This document shows positions 46,105 through 57,000 of a stretch of DNA of 64,000 nucleotides, one piece after another. The stretch is from Owenia fusiformis (lineage: Eukaryota > Annelida > Polychaeta > Sabellida > Oweniidae): NCBI GenBank assembly GCA_903813345.2, contig CAIIXF020000005.1:6823375-6887374 (forward strand). Reading direction: 5' to 3'. The notes beneath the pieces are model-generated. The model was not told where the DNA came from and made no database searches. It saw only the letters and a list, made by a program, of their open reading frames with translations. Position 1 is the stretch's first letter. Each line of letters starts with the position of its first letter. The position numbers and the translations under genes are program-made.

Positions 46105-46673
46105 CAAAGTGCAGTAAAACCTGTTTGATCCAAACACCCTTTTGAACAGAAAGTGCAGTAAAACCTGTTTGATCCAAACACCCTTTTGAACAGAAAGTGC
46201 AGTAAAACCTGTTTGATCCAAACACCCTTTTGAACAGAAAGTGCAGTAAAACCTGTTTGATCCAAACACCCTTTTGAACAGAAAGTGCAGTAAAACCTGT
46301 TTGATCCAAACACCCTTTTGAACAGAAAGTGCAGTAAAACCTGATTGATCCAAACACCCTTTTGAACAGAAAGTGCAGTAAAACCTGTTTGATCCAAACA
46401 CCCTTTTGAACACAAAGTGCAGTAAAACCTGATTGACCCAAACACCCTTTTGAACAGAAAATGCAGTAAAACCTGATTGATCCAAACACCCTTTTGAACA
46501 GAAAATGCAGTAAAACCTGATTGATCCAAACACCCTTTTGAACAGAAAATGCAGTAAAACCTGTTTGATCCAAACACCCTTTTGAACAGAAAATGCAGTA
46601 AAACCTGATTGATCCAAACACCCTTTTGAACAGAAAGTGCAGTAAAACCTGTTTAATCCAAACACCCTTTTGA
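46105..46673. repeat. 44-bp satellite, 13 copies
   Basis: Unit GCAGTAAAACCTGTTTGATC then CAAACACCCTTTTGAACAGAAAGT. Starts fall every 44 bp from 46111 to 46639. All three minus-strand frames stay open (160-211 residues) because the unit has no stop in that direction; these are not genes. The flank AGTGTTCGGATTAGCAGGTG resembles the unit, so it probably grew from a dispersed AAACCTGT-type repeat. Confidence 0.95.
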
Positions 46674-46907
46674 CCTCCCAAAAGTGTTCGGATTAGCAGG
46701 TGTTCACATTTCAATGTTTTCTAACATGGTAGTCAATGGAGGATTAAATTTGAAACAAGAAAAATTGTTTACATGATGAGGTGTTCCGATTAGAGAGGTG
46801 ATCAAATACACAGGTTTTAGTATAGATGAAACTCTTTGAAGGATGCAAAGTAAAAGTATTGAAAATGGCAAGATCTAATACAACTTTATTTTATTTTCTA
46901 TCTGGAG

Positions 46908-46965
46908 TAGGAACCTGGGCCTAATATAAGAACCTGGGCCTAATGTAGGAACCTGGGCCTAATGG
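46908..46965 (+). repeat. Three copies of AGGAACCTGGGCCTAAT
   Basis: Short tandem of 17-19 bp units. Confidence 0.9.
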
Positions 46966-47364
46966 TAAATGGATCTACAAACATAACATAGCTATGTAAC
47001 TGAAACAGATAAAATTGATTAATCAATTTCATTTTTATTGAATCATTTAGCCATTCTCGTCTGATTACAATTCTGATTATGTCAGCCTGATCTCCATCTG
47101 AATTTAAATTAAACATTCCATTTCTACAATTACAACCCAATTGGTCTGACATACCTGAGTATAGTAAAATACATATTTACAACTTATAAAATACAGTTTA
47201 GGAAACAGGCAATGGAAAACATGTTGGAACTTGGAAGTTCCCCCAGGGGTTCATCGTATATAGAATTCGAAGAGGGTCCGAGGCTGAACCCACAGATATC
47301 AATATGTTCCCATACCAATCTGCCAAATTTCAATGTGTTCCCATACCAACCAAAATAATGCCCA

Positions 47365-47505
47365 AAAGCCATACCAAATGTCTAAATATAAGATCAATTC
47401 CATACTAAATGTCCAAATATAAGACCAATCCCATACTAAATGTCCAAATATAGGACCAATGCCATACCAAATGTCCAGATATAAGATCAATGCCATACCA
47501 AATAA
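47365..47505 (+). repeat. ~37-bp tandem, 4 copies
   Basis: Units of CATACCAAATGTCCAAATAT followed by AAGATCAATGC and variants. Confidence 0.8.
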
Positions 47506-47810
47506 CAAGACCCAAAGAACAAGGCAAATATTTGAGGAAAATGATCCAAAAAAACTCAAATTAAGGATATGTGTTACTAAATATATATACAGTGAACCCC
47601 TGGCAAGTTTCACCTCAAGAATTGATTCATCTCAAGCTGTTATATAGACAGTATCAATGATTATATGTACCAGTACTTTTACATACATTAACACACTTTT
47701 TAGTCCCAGATGGCCCTTGGGTAAATACATAGAAAAATCTAGAAACTAAGGAATGTGCCATTTGATATTGGTTTACCTTGAACCTAAGATATTTTTTTCG
47801 AAACAAATGC

Positions 47811-47855
47811 ACTGGTCCTCACCTAGTTACCCTGACGATACATCAGTGTATCATG
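47811..47855. repeat. Solo end of the CTCACCTAGTTAC MITE family
   Basis: ACTGGTCCTCACCTAGTTAC and CCTGACGATACATCAG match the ends of the element at 49487-49855. Confidence 0.65.
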
Positions 47856-49184
47856 GCGGAACAACTTCCGGAATTTGAATTTGGTACAATATTTTTATTT
47901 CTCAACCTTTTTGACCCATAATATGTTTTGTTTTCTCTAAAGTCCACGATACTTATTTTTGGACCTGCAAATTGAGAGGGAAGTATAATACTGAACATTT
48001 TTCCATACCCTTGTACCAATTTTGCAATGTGGGCACATTTTCTGATTAATTAGTCAAAATGAGGTCCAAGTCAAAATTGAGTTTTCAAAACTTCCAGATA
48101 TGAGATTGATTTTATTTATCCTGAAATGCCAATATAATTTTTTACAATATTCAGTTCCATTTTTCAGAAAAAGTTTTAAAGGTTTAAATAATGGTTCACC
48201 CCAAGCTGACTTCAAGGCCTTCAAGAATAATTATAACGTGGAATAACATGTGATGTTGATCGGACTAGAATGACTACAGAGATAAGAACATTCCAAATAA
48301 TTTAATATACTGCAACACATATGACCTTAACTTCCTCATGGCACTTCCTAATCTATAGCCTAATGGTGATGTAATAATTACTGCAACAATATGGATTCAT
48401 TGTTAAACATGGCAATACAATAAAATATCCTCTCGAAACAAACATGATGAAACTGTGTTTAAATATTACCACTACATGTGTACTTTAGTGACTTTAAGGT
48501 TAAATTCACATTTTAACTGTGAATTACATGCAGTGGGAAATCGTAATTATACATGTACCGTAAAAATACAGTAGACCAGATACGTGGAAATGCATAAAAT
48601 GCTTTAAACCATTATCACTTAATACTGTACAGTTATACATACTGGTATGAGAAGTATCCAGCAAAATAATAATACCTATACTGATATCAAGTAATAAATT
48701 TTTCCTGTGTTTACTGCATAATAATTGATGAGATCAGATCATGTGTACTCAGAAGTTTTTGTTTCACCATTTATACAAATCAAATGATTTATTAATACCT
48801 ATCAATAATTCCATATAGAATAAAGTGCCTTGTAACAGTATTCCTGGTGAATGATTTATCACTGCAATTAATTCTTTTCGTGGATTGGGAGTGTTCTATA
48901 ATTGAGTTTGAAAGTAGAACATGGAAGGATACATTGATATTCCAGTGAGAAATTGATACAAGCTCAGGGACTTCAGAATCATAACCCTCCTAACCTCATT
49001 CTAATTTGTCAGAGTCTCTCTTTATATAACCTTTTATTCCAAGGATAGAACAGACTGTAGATCCAACTATGTACTAACCCCTTTCTTCAACTGTTATCAA
49101 ATAATGTATAACAGTCTTCTACAAATAAAACACATAATCACGAGTACAATTTGCTGTTAAGTGAAAATTGTCATATTATGATAA

Positions 49185-49275
49185 ATGAGGTGAAAATTGT
49201 GTAATATCATGAATGAGGTGAAAATTGTGTAATATCATGAATGAGGTGAAAATTGTGTAATATATCATGAATGAG
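49185..49275 (+). repeat. 28-bp tandem, 3 copies
   Basis: Unit GAGGTGAAAATTGTGTAATA then TCATGAAT. Confidence 0.9.
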
Positions 49276-49486
49276 TAATTGTGAAGTGATAGGCTTTCAA
49301 CAAGTAATTTCTTGCAATAAGACAGGTTAAGCTACAAATCAATATACCAGTACAAACAGTGAACCTGAAAGTGTGTGTTCATGCTCACGTGTCCCTTTAA
49401 GTTCTCTGTTATTAGAACACGTGTGTAAGCCAGAGTACATAAATATTGAATAAAGTTGCTGATTTAACCTACATAATGGCTTAGTC

Positions 49487-49855
49487 ACTGGTACTCACCT
49501 AGTTACACTGACATATCGTCAAGCTTGAAGATATTTTTATTTCTCGATTCTATACCACTTATATGTCAAGTTGTGGACAATAATTTGACTCAAAGTTAAG
49601 GATGATAGTCTAGCTTGTGAATATGCAGGCGGTTCTTATTTGGTACATTAACGAAGACACAATTTACATATTTAGTCCCTCGCTTTTGTTACGTTGACGA
49701 TCTTCATGCATATTGCCAATGTTATTATCCACAACTTAACTTATGAGTGATGATGAATCAAGAAATAAAAATATCTAACCAGAAAACGAAGCCCTGAAGT
49801 TCTTTCATCTTGTTATGCTGATGTATCGTCAGCGTAACTAGGTGAGTAGCAGTGT
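49487..49855. mobile_element. 370-bp MITE with CTCACCTAGTTAC ends
   Basis: Left CACTGGTACTCACCTAGTTA and right TAACTAGGTGAGTAGCAGTG are inverted; inner CTGACATATCGTCA and TGATGTATCGTCAGCG also pair. Confidence 0.75.
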
Positions 49856-50397
49856 TAGTGCACAATGAGGTATGTGCACTTAATTCTCTACAAATAAATC
49901 CCTGTACATTTTACGCTGATTTTTATTGTATAAGGTAGACTAATCTGATGCCATTGGTCTGTGTGTGCATTGAACTTCAGGTTCATGCTCTGCTGAATAG
50001 CTGTAGCTTAACCTCATTATTAAGAGTTTTTTTTATAATTTGACACATATAAGAGCTATAAATCATCATACACTTGAGAGCGAGAGAACACAATGTTAAG
50101 ATGTTCATGAAAATTGTTACATTTTCTCCAATGTTTACAGGATCTAATATAATTCTAAATTCTATCACCATTTTTAAAATTGAATTGAAGCCCAAAAATG
50201 AAAATAGCAAATATGATGAGAAACATTGATTAATTTCCTAAATGAAGTGAATTAAATTTTCATCAGAGCAATATTTAGATGTTACCCAATTCAACAGGAA
50301 GTATAAAAAACTAATTTGCGGTTTACTGTCTATACAAGTCTTCAAGCCATTGACAGCTGTCAGAGGAATATCCAGCTTCACTCTGGTTGACTGATAT

Positions 50398-50606
50398 CAG
50401 GCCCGTAGCCAGGATTTGTCAAGGGGGGGTTCAGTTTTCAAAAATGTCCAGGGGGGGTCACATTTGACAATTTTGGCCCAAATATGACTAAAATCACTTG
50501 AGAAGTGCTCAAAATGGTGAAAAACTGCATGATTTTGAAAGAATTTTTGGCCAGGGGGGGGTTCGCCCGAACCCTGCAAACCCCCCCCCCCCTGGCTACG
50601 GGCCTG
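50398..50606. mobile_element. 209-bp MITE with CAGGCCCGTAGC ends, copy 2
   Basis: Perfect 15-bp inverted ends CAGGCCCGTAGCCAG / CTGGCTACGGGCCTG, flanked by CTGATAT on both sides (50391-50397, 50607-50613). It lies 320 bp beyond the TUSC2 stop codon, so possibly in its 3' UTR. Confidence 0.9.
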
Positions 50607-50928
50607 CTGATATTAATGATTTATGACCCACAAATGACTTGCAAAACAAACAGTAGACTACAGTATTCCAGTGGGTGAAAATGATCTAGGGTACATGAGA
50701 AACCCTTGGAATTTGTATTTTATACCATTGGAAAGAACATATATTCTATCACACTGCATTCTGGGTTCACTTCATAAAAGCAGGTATACAGTTTCATTGC
50801 ACATTTAAAACTCATCTTGGAGTTAATTCATATCATTCTTGTGCCTGCTAATTATCCTCTCTGATGTTGATTATTTTGTGATGCCGTGTCTCTGATGTCA
50901 CTGTCTTGGTTATTAAATGATTGTGATG

Positions 50929-51009
50929 TCATCTCACTGATACTGGCGCCTCACAGAGAACAATCGGTAAATTACAGTTCAGTCGTGGAATAGCCAATTC
51001 AATTTCACC
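50929..51009 (-). CDS. TUSC2: TUSC2 exon 3 (C-terminus)
   Basis: Acceptor TTATTTTTTCAG|GGTGAA, 26 codons and TGA. It keeps the spacing of human 'G-x4-HPRIHVDFPVIL' but as IPRLNCNLPIVL, so His, Val-Asp and Phe are replaced, and it ends five residues later than human (CEAPVSVR). A distant AATAAA on this strand lies at 49922-49927; no closer signal was seen. Confidence 0.9.
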   Translation of the reverse strand, partial: GEIELAIPRLNCNLPIVLCEAPVSVR

Positions 51010-54000
51010 CTGAAAAAATAAAATTTTATTCCTTTTAGAGAATTTCTACGACAGGGCTACATTTTAAACAGTTGGAAGTTTGTCTTAACTTTTTGAATTC
51101 CTGCGACTATCATGGAGTTATGATATAGTAAATCTACGAAATTTCTGGAAACCATCCTCTAATCCAAATCTATATGTTGTATTTTCCCTGATTGGGATAT
51201 GGTATCTACCAAGATTTATGGTCCCTTAAGACAGAAATTATAATTTTTGTCAAGTACATTGGCCTATTTTACAGGCTAAGGTGATACAGGAGTAGCATGT
51301 ATTTTTCTAGGGCATGAGGTCCCAAGTTAAATTTCCAGTGCAAAAGAAAAGCAGCTTAAAGGAAGATGACAGGATAGAGACAAATTGAGACTGTTTCGAA
51401 TTTTCTGACTTTATCTCAGGAGAATCCATTGCTTAAAGTTTGGCTTCATGGTTCTGGAAAAGATGACATCGCATTCTTCAATTATAATGAATTTTGACAT
51501 TTCTGCAGTTCTACAATCTTCAATTATTTTTACATTTGATCTTTATTTTCAGAAAATAAAACCAGGATTGCTCTGCAAGAGAAACACTCAGGCTTGCTTT
51601 TTGAATGACTGATATAACACTCTCCCTTCCTTTTACAGGGTGTCCAAAACAGGACCAAAGATCAGTCAATCTAGTATATTCTGAAATTTCAGAATTATTT
51701 AGTTTATTCAATGGAAACTTTGGTGGAAAATGTAAGGTTTTGTCATTTTTGACTCAATAGTAAGATTATCATCAAACTTTCACAAAAAGTAACATTGAAT
51801 GAACTAAACAATTTTGAAATTGCAAGGCAGAATATGCAAGATTGACCAAGTTAACTTTTACTTTGGTCCTGGCTTTTTGGACACTCTGTAGTTCCTTTGA
51901 CAGAGGGTTTTGTTATATCTGTACTGATCTACATCCAATGGGATAATGAAATTATCAAGGTTAAGGTCCCAAATTCTAATTTTAAAGATTTTTTTATTTT
52001 TTTATTTCATCAGTATCATTACATATTCATATTACATAATATATATATCGTAAATCAATATCAATCATACGATCACTATAACAATTTTACAATATTATAA
52101 GTTTCTTAGTCTCATTTCATGTTCCAACATACATTCAACATTATAACTATATAGACCACATTTGTATTTGCTAATCACATGTTTTCCAACCATTAACATA
52201 AGATTAATTTTCCTTTCAACCCTTTTGTCCTCGTCCTTATATCCAAAAATAATATTGTGCTTAAATTCTATCTTTCTTTTCAATTTGAGGAACCATGTGT
52301 TATCTATTATTTCCCAGACTCGTTTTATTTTTCTACATTCTATAAAGAAATGCTCATATGTGTCCTTACATGCACAGAAATTACAAAGTTCATCATTTTT
52401 TATTTTCATTTTGAATAGCAAAACTTTGGTTGGATATATTCTGTGCATTATTTTAAATTGAAGTGATTTTAACATTGGTTCTTTAATATTTTTAAAACAT
52501 ACATTAAATTGAGAACTTATGTTAAATTCAAAAATGTCTTTGAAAGAGAGAGTTATTTAAATATCCAAAATAAAAATTACAGGCAAGCAATTTGTAGATT
52601 TAGGCTTATTCCCACAAGTTACATACATGTATAGAACTTGGTCGTCATTTGAAGCCTAAGCCAAAACCTGTCAATGAACATTTATGTAATATTTGTGGTA
52701 TTTTAGAAGATGAGCAACACTTCATCATGAAGGCAATTCACACATACACCCATTACATGACACAATGCAATAATTTTGTAAATTCCTCTTAAGTAGAGGT
52801 CATATGACCATTGCCTCTACAATTAAGACCAAATCTGATAAACATGTATATGTGCCATCAGAATACTAGTAAATATACAGTATTTCTCAAAAATGGTTGC
52901 CATTTTGAATTCAGTAGCCACCTTCTAAATTCCTTCTTGAGCAAGAGTTCTTGGCATTATATTAGCACATAAAATCTGAACCAAATTTAAGAACTGGTAT
53001 AAATTTTAGATATCCAAAATTCTATTTTCATGAAAAGTGGTGGCCATTATTAATTCAGCAGCCTTAAAAGAAATTTGTACTAGAACAGAGCAGGCCTGTC
53101 AACTTGGGAACACCTAACATGAGTGACTTGGAAATGTTGAACACCTCCCCTCAAAATGTGGACACCTTGGTCCAAATCTGAACACCTTAATCCAAATTTT
53201 GAACACCTTGGTTTGAATTTTATTACATCTTGCCAAATTTTCATGAAAAATGCTTCAAATCTGACAGCAATCTTGAAAATACCTGATGAAGAAAATTGGC
53301 AGCCAGCTTAAATTAAATGGCCATTAGCCTATAAAATGTAGACCAAATTCGATGACCAGGATCTTAGTGATCAAAAAGAAATTTGTGAAAAATTGTGGCC
53401 ATTTTGAATTCGGTGGCCATCTTGAAAATACATTCTTAAATAGAGCTCTTTTGTTTAACCTAATCTGTAGACCAGTAATTGAGTTATCGCTAAGGCAGAT
53501 GAACAGATGGACTGATGAACAGACAGACAGCTTCTCTTTATCCATACCAAAATAGTCTTAAACTTCATTTGGTATGATAACAAGCGCTTGAAAGAATAGC
53601 CTTTCATTCTTTCATACTTTGTTACTGGTTACCCTACTATCACACCAAACTAGTTCTCACTGCGTTCCCGAAAACGGGCTTCAACTGTATACGAACGGAC
53701 TAGACCTACTAAGAACCGTTTGGGATCTATTTACAAACTTCATTGAACGTACTCGAACGGGTAGGTCCTCTAGAACTTAGACAATGCTCAAAATGTTCTC
53801 GTGGTCGTCACGTTCTACAATTAGAACGAGTGACAACGTACTAACGACGAGCTGGACGTACTACGAACGGAACCGTCGTACTTCAATCCTACTAGGGACG
53901 TTTTAACAACGAGTTGAACTGTCTGCGGACGTGTTGGGAACGAGGTAGAACTAATTGCAAACGGTTTAAACTGATTAAGAACGTATTTAACACTGCTTAT

Positions 54001-57000
54001 GAACGAGTTAGCAAAAATATAGCTCTCACACCAAACAAGTTGCCACTGCGTTCTTCAAAACTGGTCTTAAACTGTGTGCGAATGGAATGAACGTAGCTGC
54101 AACTTTCTAAGGTCTATTTACAAACTTTATGAACGTTCTCAGACGGGAATGTGATTTTAGAATTTGACCATGTTGACCTTCTAGACTAAGCGTTCTACCA
54201 CGTTGCACTCCGACGTGGTGCGACCTGAACGAACTGCGAACGAGATGGACGTATTGAAGACTGTTTAAGAACGAAGAAGCTAATTATTTCAGACATATTT
54301 CCCGACCACAGCCAGATTGAGCCCGTTTGACGACGTTTTCGTAGGACTGGCAAGAACGGGTAAGAACTAGTTTGGTGTGATAGGGGGGTTACCATTTCAA
54401 TATTATGATGTTAACATACATGGCTTGACACATGAATGACACCTCTTATAATTGTCTACTTATACGATCTTTTGTAATTATGATCTACAAGTGTATGTCA
54501 AACGAGCAGACTACTTATCAGTTAATTAAAGATAAGATCAGCTTGAAAGCACCAGTATTCACATGTATCCAGTCACATCCACCAGTTTTTTCTCAACAGA
54601 TTTTAGATTTTCTAGTCATTCTGTTATTTTCCTTGGCCAATATCATATTTTCCCTCGGAATAAAATTCATATTCCATCCCTCCCATTAAATAACCTCTAA
54701 TTACTGGGAATATTTTCCACTGTACTATAACGGGCACTTTGGTAATTCTGCTGATCACTTTTCAATTCAAATTTGTACAGGTTTCAAATTTGGGGCATCT
54801 TGGATGTTAGGTGGCTTTTTTCGATTTTTTGATAATCTAGTCATCGTGATTTTCACAGCTTGCACATCGAGTTCCCACATCGCAAGCCATGTGACTTGTG
54901 TGATTTGTGATGTGGGAACTCAGTGTGTGAATGGAAAAGTTTGGTTTGATCCAACTGGTGGTTCGCGACTGAAGAAACAATATTCGTGTTGTGAGAATAT
55001 GGTTCAGGAAGGAACGAGGATAGCAAGGATGGAAATGATGACTGCCTGAGTGGAAGTGTAGGAGGCCTGAACAACAATTTACAATGTGAAGAGAGCAGAG
55101 ACAAGTTGAGAGCAACTTTCGAAAAATTTGTTACAACTTAAAATGATTTATAGAGTAATGAAAACACAGAATGAACTCCTCTGCAAAGGGCTGATGTGAA
55201 AAAGTCAGTCCAACCCAGTGGGGATCCAACCCACGACCCCTCACTTTCCGGGTGCTTGCTCTACTACTGACGCTAATATAAGAACAGACTGGCTTTTCTA
55301 CATCAACATTACATATATAGCATTGCAGGCTTGCAGCCATGTCTTAGATGCCCAGTTTCCTGGACCCCATATATGTTACCCATCTTTCCAGGTTGTCGAT
55401 CATTCTATTCATGATGAGTAAATATTTGAAATGATATCACATACCTCTGGGATAAGATTGTGTTTTTTCTTTTTCATTCTGTATCGTCTTGACCTTCTAT
55501 CCAACACTTCTTCATAGAATTCATGAGCCAAATCACCATCTTCATCAAAATACATGGAGCTAAAATTAAAAGTAAATGAGCCAAATCACCATCTTCATCA
55601 AAATACATGGAGTTAAAATTAAATGTATTATTTACAGGGTATCTCAATTGGTGATCTCCATGATACAGCATGATGACTCGGTGTAATTCAATTGGTTTCA
55701 TGAATGTGGAAGTTCAAAATGGGGGAACAGGAGTAATAAGTTTGACATTATACTCAGAATAAAAATGAGTAAAACATATGGCATAACAGATATATATCTA
55801 TCAAAATGATATAAGCAACAATTTTAGGTTGAGCATTGGAATATGTTACAGTTTGTATTAGCAAATTTCTTCAAAATACCATCAAAAGATTATCTAACTA
55901 TTGGTATTTACTGTTTACTGTAGTAGGTCAAATATTCAGATTGGACAATAAATAAATGAGTTGCAGATGTGAGGATTTTCCATGTAAAAAATAAGAGAAT
56001 TTCAAGAGGCCATATATCAGTGGATGAAAATATACAAAATGTAAAACATACACAATACACTCTAGGGGATATGTATCTTGATATTATAAGAAACTATGTG
56101 CTTTCAAACCACCATAGTCTATGGTTTGGAAATGGTGATAGAAATTCAACTACTCATTTATTTACATGTATGGTCCAAACTGTAAACGAAAATAAAACAG
56201 TCATTTGGGGCTAATGGCAGTTTAGGGTAAGTCTTCTGCATATGTTTCCTTTTGCAATATGGTTCTTTGATGGCTTATTTTTTAGATTCAAAGTTGTCAA
56301 TGAAATTACGAATCTGACTGTATAGTCTGTTGAACTTAAAAAAAAGAAATCTAAAGACCATTGTGCAATAATATTTAGAAAAAAATATTGATACTAAACA
56401 TGAATGACATTTGTATTTATCCCGTTCCCGGACTATGGTCCTGTGAACATCTCAATCTTTTGCCTGTGCGATTACAACATGGGAGAATTTTTTACTGATC
56501 TTACACTTCAGATACCTACTTCAATAGATTCCTTGGTAATTTAGCATTCTTTTCGTGTAGTTGAATCCACAATTGTCTGGGTTTATCGGCAGAACGAAGA
56601 CATTTTCGTTTTTGATCGCAATATTTGCGTGTAACATTTAACTTATTTCAACCGTCAAATTCCTCCATATTGGTACTTCCGGGCTACATCCGGGACAGCC
56701 AAACGGGGGATTCCCCTTTTAAATCCAACCGCCATTTTGAAAAGTGATGGAATCTCTCTCGATGAAAAAGAGAAAATGTTCCTGTTCTGCCGATATACCC
56801 AGACAATCGGCGGTTCCTATATATTAGAAGTTACATCTTGAGTTCTATAATGCATTGAGGTAGGTATCTTAAGTGTAAGGGGCGTAGATAATTGTCCCAA
56901 GTTGTAATCGTACAGGCAAATGAATGCGATCAGTGCAGGACTATAGTCCGGGAACGGGATAAATTTGTATATTTCAGATCATTTAGTTTTTTGTGCAATA

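Larger units (their letters stand above)
32128..50928. other. Intergenic region between RASSF and TUSC2 (18.8 kb)
   Basis: No convincing exon was recognised. It holds family B (32460-32880), palindromes (33388-33451, 37262-37402), AAACCTGT-type dispersed repeats (about 33880-34070 and 35880-36040), a nested fold-back complex (37455-38884), a GC-marked palindrome field (38985-39615), family A and D copies, two satellites and several MITEs, listed separately. From 34100 to 35850 I see nothing beyond AT-rich sequence. Confidence 0.6.
51010..55444 (-). other. TUSC2 intron 2 with repeats
   Basis: 4.4 kb holding a tRNA-like fragment (51270-51345), a TACAGGGTG MITE (51637-51893), two LINE remnants (52095-52745), a reversed family B copy (52790-53585), a CTATCACACC element (53634-54386), a small hairpin (54868-54922) and a SINE (55195-55276). 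Confidence 0.7.

Noticed and set aside
46079-46714. Minus-strand frames of 160-211 residues with FCSKGCLDQ repeats
   Set aside because: Produced entirely by the 44-bp satellite; open in all three frames, no splice or start context.
48520-48560. Candidate TUSC2 last exon (minus-strand YDFPLHV)
   Set aside because: No HPR motif, no acceptor in phase; the in-phase exon with GEIELAIPRLN at 50929-51009 fits far better.
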